A stretch of DNA of 64,000 nt, from positions 3,956,501 through 4,020,500 of the forward strand of contig NZ_JBEWTB010000002.1 in assembly GCF_040549045.1 (NCBI RefSeq). The letters are read 5' to 3'. The notes beneath the pieces were generated by a model, which saw only the letters and a list, made by a program, of their open reading frames with translations, ran no database searches and was not told the origin of the DNA. Positions 25,663 through 35,813 of this stretch are shown piece after piece. The DNA comes from Endozoicomonas sp. NE40 (GTDB lineage: Bacteria; Pseudomonadota; Gammaproteobacteria; Pseudomonadales; Endozoicomonadaceae). How positions within the stretch are numbered: position 1 is the first letter of the stretch; each line of letters starts with the position of its first letter. The position numbers were made by a program, and so were the translations under genes.

Positions 25663-26118
25663 TTGTTTCGCGGTGTTAACGCTATCAATCTCGATGCCAA
25701 GGGACGACTGGCAATTCCTACCCGTTATCGGCAGGGGTTGAAGGATCGTTGTGCCGGCTGTCTGGTAGCGACGATTGATACCGACGAGCCATGCCTCCTT
25801 ATTTATCCGGTTGATGAATGGGATGCTATCCAGAAAAAAATTGAAGCATTGCCCAGCTTTCATCCCATGACCCGCCGTATACAAAGACTTCTTATCGGTC
25901 ATGCCACTGATCTGGATATGGATGGCAATGGCCGGGTTTTAGTCCCTCCACTGCTAAGGGATTATGCCGGGTTGGGTAAAAAGTGCATTTTGCTTGGGCA
26001 GGGTAAAAAGTTTGAACTCTGGGATGAAGACTGCTGGAACCAGCGTCGCGATGACTACCTGCGGGAAGCCAGCGACGCCGAAGAGGTTCCGGTTGAACTA
26101 CAGTCTTTATCCCTCTGA
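25663..26118 (+). CDS. mraZ: Transcriptional regulator MraZ
   Basis: A 151-residue protein with two AbrB/SpoVT-like half-domains (MFRGVNAINLDAKGRLAIPTRYR and ATDLDMDGNGRVLVPPLLRDYAGL), forming a ring-shaped DNA-binding oligomer. It represses the dcw operon, including itself. The start is a TTG with AAGGAGAGAG upstream; it restores the family N-terminus MFRG, so the rare codon is believable. First gene of the division and cell-wall cluster. Confidence 0.95.
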   Translation: MFRGVNAINLDAKGRLAIPTRYRQGLKDRCAGCLVATIDTDEPCLLIYPVDEWDAIQKKIEALPSFHPMTRRIQRLLIGHATDLDMDGNGRVLVPPLLRDYAGLGKKCILLGQGKKFELWDEDCWNQRRDDYLREASDAEEVPVELQSLSL

Positions 26119-26157
26119 TTGATTTAACTCTGACTTAAAGAGTCATCGTAGTAAGTG

Positions 26158-27081
26158 ATGAGTAATACAGATAAGCACATTACCGTGCTGTTGGATGAAG
26201 CCGTAGAGGCTGTGTTAACTGACCCCCGGGGTGTCTATGTGGATGGCACCTTTGGCAGGGGAGGTCACAGCAGGGCTATCCTTGACGGGCTGGCTGATGA
26301 AGGTCGCCTGTATGGTATTGACAAAGATCCAAGGGCGATTGCTGTCGGGACTGAACTGGCTGAGCGGGATAAACGTTTTTCCATACATCACGGCTCTTTT
26401 ATTGAACTGGATGAGATGCTGGACGGTACTCAGGTAGACGGGGTGCTGCTGGATCTGGGGGTGTCGTCTCCGCAGCTCGACTCACCTGAACGTGGGTTTA
26501 GCTTCATGCAGGACGGTCCGCTGGATATGCGCATGAACACCACTGAGGGTGAAAGCGCCGCTGACTGGATTAACCGGGCAGAGGAACAGGAAATCAGTAA
26601 GGTGATCTGGGAATACGGTGAAGATCGTTTTTCCAGGCGAATGGCACGCGCCATCGTGGCGGCAAGGGCCGAAGAGCCGATCACGACTACGCGGCGCCTT
26701 GCTGAAATTATTGCAGCGGCCTGTCCGACCCGTGAAAAGGGCAAGCATCCGGCAACCAGGGCATTTCAGGCAATCCGTATTCACATTAACCGTGAGCTGG
26801 ATGATCTGGTGGAGTGTCTGGATAAAGCACTTGAAGTACTGAAACCGGGTGGTCGGCTGGTGGTCATCAGCTTCCACTCACTGGAAGACCGCATTGCCAA
26901 GCGTTTTATTCGCAAGCATGCAAAAGGTGATGAGCTGCCAAGCTGGTTGCCAGTGCGGGAAGACCAGCTGAACAAGAGAATGAAGCCTCTGGGTAAGGCG
27001 ATCAAGCCGGGTAAAACAGAGGTAGACGCTAACCCACGAGCGCGTAGCGCCGTGATGAGGGTGGCCGAGAAACTGGTTTGA
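26158..27081 (+). CDS. rsmH: 16S rRNA m4C1402 methyltransferase RsmH
   Basis: N4-methylates C1402 of 16S rRNA, the same nucleotide whose ribose is modified by RsmI encoded 2 kb upstream. 307 residues. SAM motif GTFGRGGHS, VLLDLGVSSPQLD, RGFSF and the C-terminal ISFHSLEDRIAK motif match the family. ATG at 26158; the frame's GTG three bases earlier is also possible. Second gene of the dcw cluster. Confidence 0.95.
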   Translation: MSNTDKHITVLLDEAVEAVLTDPRGVYVDGTFGRGGHSRAILDGLADEGRLYGIDKDPRAIAVGTELAERDKRFSIHHGSFIELDEMLDGTQVDGVLLDLGVSSPQLDSPERGFSFMQDGPLDMRMNTTEGESAADWINRAEEQEISKVIWEYGEDRFSRRMARAIVAARAEEPITTTRRLAEIIAAACPTREKGKHPATRAFQAIRIHINRELDDLVECLDKALEVLKPGGRLVVISFHSLEDRIAKRFIRKHAKGDELPSWLPVREDQLNKRMKPLGKAIKPGKTEVDANPRARSAVMRVAEKLV

Positions 27082-27085
27082 TCCT

Positions 27086-27382
27086 ATGGATAAAGAGCCG
27101 TTATTAGCGTTGTTTAATCGTGCCAATGTTCTGGCAGGAGCTTTGCTTCTGCTGGTGCTGGTGTCGGGTGTGGCTGTCAGTTATGTCGGCCATGAAAACA
27201 GACGGCTCCACAATGTTCTCCAACAGGAACAGGAGAACCTGAATACTGCCCAGGTGAAGTGGGGGAAGCTGCTGCTTGAGCATGGCATGCTGACCTCGCC
27301 GGGGCGTATTGAATCATTAGCCAGGGGAGAATTGGGAATGAATGTTCCGGATTCCGGGCGTATCGAAGTGGTGGCTCCATGA
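27086..27382 (+). CDS. ftsL: Cell division protein FtsL
   Basis: A 98-residue bitopic division protein: short cytoplasmic N-terminus, one membrane helix at about residues 15-35, then a periplasmic coiled coil (ENRRLHNVLQQEQENLN) that pairs with FtsB. The FtsQLB complex recruits and activates FtsWI. Spaced four bases after rsmH and overlapping ftsI by four bases. Confidence 0.92.
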   Translation: MDKEPLLALFNRANVLAGALLLLVLVSGVAVSYVGHENRRLHNVLQQEQENLNTAQVKWGKLLLEHGMLTSPGRIESLARGELGMNVPDSGRIEVVAP

Positions 27383-29148
27383 AAGCCAGCGCTCGCAACA
27401 GTGATAAAAATAACAGGAAAAATGCCAGGGCCGGTAAAAGTCTGCAGGGGTACCCGGCTCGTTATCGAATTCTGAAAGGTCTGTTTGCTCTCGCCGGAGT
27501 GGTTATTCTGTCGAGGGTTATGTATTTACAGGTATACGACAGCAGTTTTCTTCAGCAGGAAGGGAACAAGCGCGCAGTGCGCTATGAGTCCATTCCTGCG
27601 CACCGTGGGGTTATTTTTGACCGCAACGGTAAGATGCTGGCGGTTAGTGCGCCGGTCATGACCCTGTGGGGCGATCCCCGGCAACTGATTGATCAGCATG
27701 AACACTGGCCAGAGCTTGCCAGGGCTTTGGACATGCCAGCATCGGAGCTGGCGACCCGGATACGAAATAATGCCAGTAAGGAATTCATCTACCTTAAACG
27801 ACAGATAACGCCAGAAGAGGGGATGGCGGTTCTGAATCTGAATATTCCCGGTGTGAACAGCTACGACGAGCATAAACGCTACTACCCGATGGGAGAAGTG
27901 GCGGCGCATCTGGTGGGTATCACCGGCATTGACGACAAAGGGCAGGAAGGTCTGGAGCTGGGCTATGACAGCTGGCTGACCGGGGAGCCCGGAACCCGGC
28001 GGACTTTAAAGGATCGACGTGGGCGGCTTGCCAAAGAAGCGGAAGTCACCAAAAGTGCTGAACCCGGTAAGGAGATCATGCTCAGTATTGATCTGCGGCT
28101 TCAGTATATGGCCTATCGTGAACTGAAGAAGGCGGTCACCGAGCTGAAAGCCAGCTCAGGTTCTCTGGTTATGCTGGATATTGAAACCGGCGAAGTGCTG
28201 GCGATGGTTAATCAGCCCTCCTATAACCCCAATAACCGTTCCGGTATGCAGGCATATCGCATGCGTAACCGGGGCATGACTGATCTCTATGAGCCCGGTT
28301 CAACTCTGAAGCCTTTTACCGTTGTTGCCGGTATGGAATCCGGACGCTATAACCGGGATACCCAGATTGAAACCGGTAACGGTTATATGCAGGTTGGGCG
28401 CAATGCCGTTCGTGACCTGGGTGGCTATGGCACCATTGATGTGGAAACCGTACTGGTTCGCTCCAGTAATATCGGTGTCAGTAAAATTGCCATGGATGTC
28501 GGTGCGGACAGTGTGATCAGTGTGATGCGTCGTATTGGTCTTGGGCAGAGTGTGGGAACCGGTTTTCCCGGTGAGCGGACTGGCTTTCTGCCTTTCAAGG
28601 ACCGCTGGAGCAATTTTGAATTATCAACGCTTTCCTTTGGTTATGGTCTGACGGTTACGCCGTTACAGCTGGCTCAGGCTTATATGGTGCTGGGTGCGGG
28701 TGGCGTGCTGCGCCCCATTTCTTTGATCAAGCGCGATGTGCCGCCCCAGGGCAAGCGGGTGCTTGATGAACAGGTGGCTGAAGAAGTGCTGGATATGCTT
28801 ACGGCTGTGGTTCGTAACGGTTCGGGGCGCAGGGCTTCCATCCCCTCATACCCGGTCGCAGGTAAGACCGGCACAGTACGCAAGGTCGGTGGCAGTGGTT
28901 ACACTGAGGATCGCTATGTTGGCCTGTTTGCCGGTGTTGTGCCTGCTGATAATCCTAAACTGGCAACGGTTGTCATTATTGATGATCCGGCGGGCGAAAA
29001 ATATTACGGCGGTTTGACGGCTGCTCCGGTATTTTCCAAGGTGAATGCCCAAGCATTGCGGATGCTTGGGGTTAAGCCTAAGCATCAGGATGTGTTGACA
29101 GCTAAAGTTGGCGGCTGGTTCCGATATGTCCTTAACGACGCAGGTTAG
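27379..29148 (+). CDS. ftsI: Septal peptidoglycan transpeptidase FtsI (PBP3)
   Basis: 589 residues, class B penicillin-binding protein with an N-terminal membrane helix (about 33-52). The catalytic Ser308 is in GSTLKPF, followed by the SSN motif and KTGT near the C-terminus. It cross-links septal peptidoglycan together with FtsW. The dimerisation-module motif RGVIFDRNG lies at about 75-83. The ATG overlaps the ftsL stop (ATGA). Confidence 0.96.
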   Translation: MKASARNSDKNNRKNARAGKSLQGYPARYRILKGLFALAGVVILSRVMYLQVYDSSFLQQEGNKRAVRYESIPAHRGVIFDRNGKMLAVSAPVMTLWGDPRQLIDQHEHWPELARALDMPASELATRIRNNASKEFIYLKRQITPEEGMAVLNLNIPGVNSYDEHKRYYPMGEVAAHLVGITGIDDKGQEGLELGYDSWLTGEPGTRRTLKDRRGRLAKEAEVTKSAEPGKEIMLSIDLRLQYMAYRELKKAVTELKASSGSLVMLDIETGEVLAMVNQPSYNPNNRSGMQAYRMRNRGMTDLYEPGSTLKPFTVVAGMESGRYNRDTQIETGNGYMQVGRNAVRDLGGYGTIDVETVLVRSSNIGVSKIAMDVGADSVISVMRRIGLGQSVGTGFPGERTGFLPFKDRWSNFELSTLSFGYGLTVTPLQLAQAYMVLGAGGVLRPISLIKRDVPPQGKRVLDEQVAEEVLDMLTAVVRNGSGRRASIPSYPVAGKTGTVRKVGGSGYTEDRYVGLFAGVVPADNPKLATVVIIDDPAGEKYYGGLTAAPVFSKVNAQALRMLGVKPKHQDVLTAKVGGWFRYVLNDAG

Positions 29149-29215
29149 TAATTTTCTATGAAGAGCTGCTCATGGCTTATAGAGCCAGAGTACTCCAAAG
29201 ATAAGCAGGAAGGTA

Positions 29216-30727
29216 ATGGCTGATAGCCCATTAAGTACACTCAACGAAGTATTGGCGGTTCTTGATTGTCCGCCTATTGAGCTTAATAAACCGATATCCG
29301 GATTAACCCTCGACAGCCGCAAGCTGGTCGGGGGTGAGTTGTTTCTGGCAGTTCCCGGATTGGTTGTAGATGGACGTCAGTACATAGATGCGGCGGTTTC
29401 AGCGGGTGCAGCGGCTGTGCTGGCTGAGTCCGAAGAGGCACAGGAAGCAACAATTAAGCTTAGTCATGCTGACGCAAAAGGTGTGCCGGTTATTTTTGTA
29501 TCGGGTCTGAAAAATCGCATTGGTTTTCTCGCTGATCGGTTCTATCGGCAGCCGTCCGCAAACCTGAATGTGGTGGGTGTTACCGGGACGAATGGCAAGA
29601 CTTCCTGCTGCTGGTTTATTGCCCAGCTGCTATCCATGTTGCAGCAGCCCTGTGCGGTCATGGGGACCATCGGAAAAGGAGTGCCTCCGTCGCTGGAGCC
29701 CTGTCTAAATACCACTGCTGACCCTGTTTCCCTGCATCAGTATATGGCAGAGCTGGGTACCAGTGGCGTGAAAGCCATGGCTATGGAGGTTTCTTCCCAC
29801 GGTCTCGATCAGGGAAGGGTTGACGGCGTTCAGTTCGATGTTGGCGTGTTTACCAATATCAGCAGGGATCATCTGGATTACCATTGCACGCTGGACGCTT
29901 ATGCAAAAGCCAAGTCGCTGTTGTTTGCCGATGGTCGTGTCAAACAGGCTGTTATCAATCTTGATGATGATTACAGTGACATGATGCTGAAAGCCTGCGG
30001 CAGTCAGACGCAGGTGCTGACTTACTCGACGTCCAATCCTGAAGCAGATGTTTATGCTGAAAGTTTTTCTTTGACGGCTGATGGCTTGTTGAGTCAGATA
30101 CGCACCCCGTGGGGTAGTGGACAGCTGCGTACTTCGTTGCTGGGGCGTTTTAATCTGGAAAACCTGCTGGCTGTTCTGAGCTGTATCTGTGTTCAAGGTT
30201 ATACCTTTGATCAGGTTCTGCCGCTGATCTCCCGTTTAACCACCGTTCCGGGGCGCATGCAGCGTTTTGGCGGTAGTCGCAAGCCAATCGTTGTGGTTGA
30301 TTACGCTCATACTCCGGATGCCCTTGAAAGCGTACTGGAAGCACTGCGTGAACACGGTGCCAGTCGTTTGACCTGCGTGTTTGGCTGCGGTGGCGACCGG
30401 GACCGGGGCAAGCGTCCGTTGATGACCCGTGCGGCGGTCAACGGTGCTGATAAGGTGGTGGTGACCAGCGATAATCCCCGCAGTGAAGATCCCGGGCAGA
30501 TCATAGCCGACGCTGTTCATGGCGTTGATTTTGGCGAGGTGAATGTTGTGACTGAGATTGACCGCGCCAAAGCCATTGCCAGTACCATTGCTGAAGCGCA
30601 GGCGCGTGAAATTGTGGTGGTGGCAGGTAAAGGGCATGAAGACTATCAGGAAGTGAAAGGTAAACGTCTTCCGTTTGACGACAGGGATCATGTTTCTCGC
30701 GCGCTTTCACAATGGAGAGAATTATGA
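29216..30727 (+). CDS. murE: UDP-MurNAc-tripeptide synthetase MurE
   Basis: Adds the third amino acid to the peptidoglycan stem peptide in the cytoplasm, 503 residues. ATP loop GVTGTNGKTS near residue 122. The DNPR motif (SDNPRSEDP, near residue 422) is the hallmark of the meso-diaminopimelate specific enzyme, so the wall should contain meso-DAP. AGGTA before the ATG. The stop overlaps the murF start. Confidence 0.96.
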   Translation: MADSPLSTLNEVLAVLDCPPIELNKPISGLTLDSRKLVGGELFLAVPGLVVDGRQYIDAAVSAGAAAVLAESEEAQEATIKLSHADAKGVPVIFVSGLKNRIGFLADRFYRQPSANLNVVGVTGTNGKTSCCWFIAQLLSMLQQPCAVMGTIGKGVPPSLEPCLNTTADPVSLHQYMAELGTSGVKAMAMEVSSHGLDQGRVDGVQFDVGVFTNISRDHLDYHCTLDAYAKAKSLLFADGRVKQAVINLDDDYSDMMLKACGSQTQVLTYSTSNPEADVYAESFSLTADGLLSQIRTPWGSGQLRTSLLGRFNLENLLAVLSCICVQGYTFDQVLPLISRLTTVPGRMQRFGGSRKPIVVVDYAHTPDALESVLEALREHGASRLTCVFGCGGDRDRGKRPLMTRAAVNGADKVVVTSDNPRSEDPGQIIADAVHGVDFGEVNVVTEIDRAKAIASTIAEAQAREIVVVAGKGHEDYQEVKGKRLPFDDRDHVSRALSQWREL

Positions 30728-32121
30728 TCCGGACTTATCAGCTCTCAGAGCTGGCAGCAGAACTTAATGGACGTTTACACGGTAATGACCTAGGCATTTC
30801 GGGGATCAGTATCGACTCCCGTTCTGTAAAGCCCGGTGAACTGTTTATTGCTATCAAGGGTCCCAACTTTGACGGGCATGCCTATGCGGGCAAGGCTCTT
30901 GAGTCCGGAGCAGCAGCTGTACTGGTGCAGGAGTTACCTGCTGAGGCAGAGGGTGGCAGTTACATCCTTGTAGACGATACATCGAAAGCGCTGGGGCAGC
31001 TTGGAGCCTTTAACCGCAATCAGGTGGATATTCCGTTTCTGGCGATTACGGGTTCCTGCGGTAAAACGTCGGTTAAAGAGATGCTGGCGGCCATTCTTGA
31101 TCAGGAAGGTTCAACGCTGGCGACTCGTGGCAACCTGAATAATGCCTTTGGTGTTCCCCTGACGCTGTTTTCTGTGAAGGCTCACAACCAGTTTGCTGTT
31201 ATCGAGCTGGGAACCAGTTCGCCTGGTGAGATTGGTTATATCTCGGAGCTGACCCGTCCTGATGTGTCGGTGATTACCAATGCTGCTGAAACGCACCTTG
31301 ATGAGTTGGTCAGTGTTGAGGGCGTTGCTCAGGAGAAGGGTTTTATACTGGATTTTCTGTCGCCTGAAGGGGCAGCGGTTTTAAATCTGGATGACACTTT
31401 TTTTAATGACTGGCAGCAGCGGACATTATCCGGAAGTAAACAACGGCAGGTGTTGTCATTCAGTCTGAGTAATCCCGACGCTGATGGTTATGCCAGCCAT
31501 ATTGAAACCACCGCTGAAGGTATGAGCTTTACCCTGAATTTAAACGGTGAACAAAAGGCGCTGACCATCGCATTCTGGGGGCAGCATCAGGTTCAGAATG
31601 CCTGTTGTGCGGCAGTGGCAGCCTTTGCCGCAGGTATCGGACTGGACAAGATCGTTCAGGGGCTGGAAAATGCCCGCCCTTACCAGCGTCGTGGACAACG
31701 GTTTCAGTTAGACGATCAGACGCTGGTGATTGACGAAACCTACAATGCCAATCCCAAGGCGACTCTGGCTGCTATTGACCAGCTGGCAGAGTGTAAAGGC
31801 CACAGGGTTATGGTGCTGGGGGATATGCTCGACCTCGGGGCGGTTTCACAGCAGAGGCATCTGGATGTGGGTGCCTATGCCCGGGACAGGGGCATTGAAA
31901 CGTTTGTTGCCCTGGGTGACGCTTCCCGGCAGGCGGTGTCTGCCTACGGTAGTGCCGGACGTCATTTTGAAACGAAAGAGTCTCTTGTGGACTGGTTACA
32001 GTCTTTGCTGACGGAGCTGGACGCTCTGCCGGTGACTGTGCTGGTGAAAGGTTCACGGGGGATGGGAATGTTGGATATCGTAAGATCCCTGGTGGGGTCT
32101 GACTATAAGGGAGAGCGCTGA
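30724..32121 (+). CDS. murF: UDP-MurNAc-pentapeptide synthetase MurF
   Basis: Adds D-Ala-D-Ala to the stem peptide, 465 residues. ATP-binding motif ITGSCGKTSVKE (here Cys in the usual Asn/Ser position), then ETYNANP and the C-terminal domain with VLGDMLDLG. The ATG at 30724 overlaps the murE TGA and is preceded by GGAGAG at 30714; the ATG at 30712 is inside murE and less likely. Confidence 0.95.
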   Translation: MIRTYQLSELAAELNGRLHGNDLGISGISIDSRSVKPGELFIAIKGPNFDGHAYAGKALESGAAAVLVQELPAEAEGGSYILVDDTSKALGQLGAFNRNQVDIPFLAITGSCGKTSVKEMLAAILDQEGSTLATRGNLNNAFGVPLTLFSVKAHNQFAVIELGTSSPGEIGYISELTRPDVSVITNAAETHLDELVSVEGVAQEKGFILDFLSPEGAAVLNLDDTFFNDWQQRTLSGSKQRQVLSFSLSNPDADGYASHIETTAEGMSFTLNLNGEQKALTIAFWGQHQVQNACCAAVAAFAAGIGLDKIVQGLENARPYQRRGQRFQLDDQTLVIDETYNANPKATLAAIDQLAECKGHRVMVLGDMLDLGAVSQQRHLDVGAYARDRGIETFVALGDASRQAVSAYGSAGRHFETKESLVDWLQSLLTELDALPVTVLVKGSRGMGMLDIVRSLVGSDYKGER

Positions 32122-32123
32122 CA

Positions 32124-33206
32124 ATGCTGCTCTGGCTGGCGGATTTTTTATCCCAGTACTACCACGGTTTTGCCGTGTTCAAATATTTAACGCTCAGGGG
32201 CATTCTCGGCGTACTGACTGCCCTGGCCTTAAGCCTCTGGCTTGGGCCACACATGATTCGTCGTCTGAGTTATCACCAGATTGGCCAGTCTGTCCGTGAT
32301 GACGGGCCGAAGTCGCACCTCAGCAAAGCGGGAACCCCAACCATGGGTGGCGCTTTGATACTGGTGTGTATTGCCATCAGTACCCTGTTGTGGGCGAATC
32401 TGGAAAATCGTTATATCTGGGTTGTTCTGCTGACTACCGGTGTTTTTGGCATCGTCGGCTGGGTGGATGATTACCGCAAGGTGGTTGAGAAAAACTCCCG
32501 TGGTTTGCCCGCCCGCTGGAAATTTTTCTGGCAGTCGGTGGCTGGTTTCGGTGCGGCGATGTTTTTGTTTATGACAGCGCCCGGTGTTGCTGAAACCTCG
32601 CTGATTGTGCCGTTTTTTAAGAATGTCACCATCGCTCTCGGCCCGTTTTTTGTCCTGATTGCTTATCTGACGATTGTCGGTACCAGTAATGCGGTGAACC
32701 TGACGGACGGTCTTGATGGTCTGGCAATTATGCCAACGGTTATGGTGGCCTCAGCTCTGGCTATTTTTGCTTACCTGAGCGGTCATGCGAATTTTGCCCA
32801 GTATCTCCATATTCCGTTTATCTCAGGTAGTGGTGAACTGATTGTCTTCTGTGGTGCCATTGCCGGAGCTGGTCTGGGCTTTCTCTGGTTTAACACCTAT
32901 CCCGCCCAGGTCTTTATGGGTGATGTTGGCGCACTGGCACTGGGGGCAGCGCTGGGAACCATTGCGGTCATTGTCCGGCAGGAAATTGTCCTGATCATTA
33001 TGGGCGGCGTGTTCGTTATGGAAACCGTGTCGGTTATTTTGCAGGTGGCTTCTTTCAAGCTGACTGGGCGTCGTATTTTCCGTATGGCTCCGATTCATCA
33101 CCACTTTGAGCTTAAGGGTTGGCCGGAGCCACGGGTCATCGTTCGCTTCTGGATTATCACGCTGGTACTGGTGCTGATCGGTCTGGCAACACTGAAGCTT
33201 CGCTAG
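32124..33206 (+). CDS. mraY: Phospho-MurNAc-pentapeptide translocase MraY
   Basis: Inner-membrane enzyme forming lipid I from undecaprenyl phosphate and UDP-MurNAc-pentapeptide. 360 residues with ten membrane helices. Signature residues are present: SHLSKAGTPTMGG, the Mg-binding DDYRK and NLTDGLDGL, and the HHHFELKGW loop near the C-terminus. It starts two bases after murF. Confidence 0.97.
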   Translation: MLLWLADFLSQYYHGFAVFKYLTLRGILGVLTALALSLWLGPHMIRRLSYHQIGQSVRDDGPKSHLSKAGTPTMGGALILVCIAISTLLWANLENRYIWVVLLTTGVFGIVGWVDDYRKVVEKNSRGLPARWKFFWQSVAGFGAAMFLFMTAPGVAETSLIVPFFKNVTIALGPFFVLIAYLTIVGTSNAVNLTDGLDGLAIMPTVMVASALAIFAYLSGHANFAQYLHIPFISGSGELIVFCGAIAGAGLGFLWFNTYPAQVFMGDVGALALGAALGTIAVIVRQEIVLIIMGGVFVMETVSVILQVASFKLTGRRIFRMAPIHHHFELKGWPEPRVIVRFWIITLVLVLIGLATLKLR

Positions 33207-33222
33207 GGATTAAGGCAGATTT

Positions 33223-34608
33223 ATGGGGTCGGAACTGATCGCTTCAAGTTGTTCACGGGTTATCGTCGGTCTGGGCAAGACCGGCCTGTCCTGTGTTCGT
33301 TATCTGTCTGAAAAGCAGCTGCCATTCAGGGTAATGGACACCCGGGCGCAGCCACCGGGTATTGATCAGCTGAAGGCTGAATACCCGGATGTCGAGGTGT
33401 ATACCGGTGGCTTTAACCAGGACTGGCTGAATAACGCTGATGAGCTGGTGGTCAGTCCGGGGATTGCTGTGGCTGAACCGGCTATTTCGGAGGCGGTGGC
33501 CTGTGGGGCAAGGGTTGTCGGTGATATCGAACTGTTCTGTCGTGATGTTGAAGCCCCCATTGTTGCCATCACCGGTTCCAATGGTAAAAGCACTGTCACC
33601 ACACTGCTGGGTAAGATGGCTGAGGAAGCTGGCATTCAGGTGGGCATTGGCGGCAATATCGGAACGCCTGCGCTTGAACTGCTTGAAAAAGGTGGCTGTG
33701 AACTCTATATCCTTGAGTTGTCCAGTTTTCAGCTTGAAACTACGTATTCCCTGGAAGCTGCGGTGGCAACGGTGCTTAATCTGAGTCCTGACCATATGGA
33801 TCGCTATCCGTCCATGGTCGAATACCATCAGGCCAAGCAGCGTATCTATAAAGGCTGTAAGAGCGCGGTCTACAACAAGCAGGACGCGTTGACGACACCT
33901 CTGCTTCCTGTTGCGGTGAGTGGTGTGGCGTTTACGGCTGGAAAGCCTGATTTGCACGACTACGGCCTGTTACAGGAAGGTGATACCACCTGGTTGTGTA
34001 AAGGCGTAGAGAAGTTACTCGACAGTTCAGAGATGAAGCTTTGCGGACAACATAATCAGACGAATGCTCTGGCGGCACTGGCGCTGGGTGAGCAGGTCGG
34101 GATTCCCCTGAGTGCCATGTTGTCAGTCTTAAAACGTTTTACCGGTTTGGTGCATCGCTGTGAATGGGTTGCAGAGCAGAATGGTGTGGTCTGGATTAAT
34201 GACTCCAAGGCAACCAATGTGGGGGCGACGGTTGCAGCCATTGTAGGACTTGGCGGTACCACCAGGGGAAAGCTGGTTCTGATTGCTGGCGGTGACGGTA
34301 AAGGCGCAGACTTTTCTGAGCTGAGACAGCCTGTCAGCCGGTTTGTCAGAAAGCTGGTGTTGATGGGGCGTGATGCGGCTGCTATTGAACAGGCGGTGGG
34401 TGATACAGTGCCGTCTGAGTACGCACAGAGTCTTGATGAAGCGATTGAGACGGCAGCCAGAGTCAGCCAGCCTGGCGATATCGTGCTGCTGGCACCCGCC
34501 TGCGCCAGCTTTGATATGTTTACCAGTTTTGAGCAGCGTGGCGACCTGTTTCGTCACCGGGTGGTCGAGTTTCTTGGCTCTCTGTCGGAAAGCGGGGAGC
34601 CAGTATGA
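33223..34608 (+). CDS. murD: UDP-MurNAc-L-Ala:D-Glu ligase MurD
   Basis: Adds D-Glu to UDP-MurNAc-L-Ala, 461 residues. N-terminal Rossmann segment (VIVGLGKTGLSCVRYL), ATP loop AITGSNGKSTV, the LELSSFQLE motif, and the C-terminal lobe with GGDGKGADF. The ATG at 33223 lies 16 bases after mraY. The stop overlaps ftsW by four bases. Confidence 0.96.
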   Translation: MGSELIASSCSRVIVGLGKTGLSCVRYLSEKQLPFRVMDTRAQPPGIDQLKAEYPDVEVYTGGFNQDWLNNADELVVSPGIAVAEPAISEAVACGARVVGDIELFCRDVEAPIVAITGSNGKSTVTTLLGKMAEEAGIQVGIGGNIGTPALELLEKGGCELYILELSSFQLETTYSLEAAVATVLNLSPDHMDRYPSMVEYHQAKQRIYKGCKSAVYNKQDALTTPLLPVAVSGVAFTAGKPDLHDYGLLQEGDTTWLCKGVEKLLDSSEMKLCGQHNQTNALAALALGEQVGIPLSAMLSVLKRFTGLVHRCEWVAEQNGVVWINDSKATNVGATVAAIVGLGGTTRGKLVLIAGGDGKGADFSELRQPVSRFVRKLVLMGRDAAAIEQAVGDTVPSEYAQSLDEAIETAARVSQPGDIVLLAPACASFDMFTSFEQRGDLFRHRVVEFLGSLSESGEPV

Positions 34609-35813
34609 CAATCCATCAGAAGCTGCTTCAGGAGTTCAACAATAAAGGCACCAGGCCAAGCCTGATTGATCTGCCTTTGCTGGGTGCCATATTAGCGCTT
34701 CTGGTGGTTGGTCTGGTGATGGTCAGTTCGGCTTCCATGAGTGAATCCGACAGTATTTACAACAATTCGATGTACATCCTGTTCAAGCAGTGCCTGTTTG
34801 TCGGGGCTGGTCTGTTTTGCATGTTGTTTATGCTGCTGATACCAGTCAGAAAGATAGAACAGTACAGTTGGGCTTCTCTGTTTACAGGTATTTCACTGTT
34901 GGTACTGGTGTTGATTGTCGGGCGTGAAATAAACGGCAGTGTGCGCTGGATACCTCTGGGAATATTTAATTTGCAGGCGTCGGAAGCCGCTAAGTTGTGC
35001 ATTGTCGTTTATCTGGCGGCTTATCTGGTGCGGCGCCTGGATGAAGTCAGAACCCAGTGGCGAGGTTTTTTAAAGCCTTTGCTGATACTGATCGCCTCGG
35101 CTGTTTTGCTACTACTGGAGCCGGATCTTGGTGCGGTTGTCGTACTGATGACAGCCTCCATGGGCATGATCTTTATGGCGGGTGCTCGCAAGTTCCAGTT
35201 TACGGTTCTGATCCTTCTGCTGGGGCTGGCCGTTGGCCTGCTGATCTGGATAGAGCCTTACCGGATGGCTCGCCTGACCTCTTACCTTGACCCCTGGGGT
35301 AACGCTTTTGGCAGCGGGTACCAGTTAACACAGGCACTGATTGCTTTTGGTCGTGGTGAATGGTTCGGTGTTGGTCTGGGTAACAGTATTCAGAAGTTGT
35401 TTTACCTGCCGGAAGCGCACACTGATTTTGTGTTTGCTGTCCTTGCTGAAGAGTTTGGCGTTTTCGGCAGTACGGTGGTTGTACTGCTTTTCCTGTTTAT
35501 TTCCTGGCGGATTTTACAGATTGGTTTCCGTTGTGAACAGAAAGATCTGCTGTTCCATGGCTATGTCGCTTATGGGTTTGCCCTGTTGTTCGGTGGCCAG
35601 GCGCTGATCAATATCGGTGTAAACACCGGGCTGCTCCCAACCAAGGGGTTGGCGTTGCCGTTAATCAGTTATGGAGGCAGTAGTCTGTTGATTAACTGTC
35701 TGGCGTTTGGATTGTTGTTACGAATTGATTATGAGCGACGCTTGTTCAATGTTAAAGACAAACCTGCGGAACAGCGCAGGCGGTCAGTCAGCCGGGGAGA
35801 GCGCCATGTCTGA
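34605..35813 (+). CDS. ftsW: Septal peptidoglycan glycosyltransferase FtsW
   Basis: 402 residues, SEDS family polymerase with about ten membrane helices. It polymerises lipid II at the septum with FtsI. Conserved segments: MVSSASM near helix 1, LQASEAAK, LEPDLGAVVVL and the catalytic-loop area SYLDPWGNAFGSGYQLTQAL, then PTKGLALPLISYGGSS. The ATG overlaps the murD stop, and its own stop lies eight bases into murG. Confidence 0.96.
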   Translation: MTIHQKLLQEFNNKGTRPSLIDLPLLGAILALLVVGLVMVSSASMSESDSIYNNSMYILFKQCLFVGAGLFCMLFMLLIPVRKIEQYSWASLFTGISLLVLVLIVGREINGSVRWIPLGIFNLQASEAAKLCIVVYLAAYLVRRLDEVRTQWRGFLKPLLILIASAVLLLLEPDLGAVVVLMTASMGMIFMAGARKFQFTVLILLLGLAVGLLIWIEPYRMARLTSYLDPWGNAFGSGYQLTQALIAFGRGEWFGVGLGNSIQKLFYLPEAHTDFVFAVLAEEFGVFGSTVVVLLFLFISWRILQIGFRCEQKDLLFHGYVAYGFALLFGGQALINIGVNTGLLPTKGLALPLISYGGSSLLINCLAFGLLLRIDYERRLFNVKDKPAEQRRRSVSRGERHV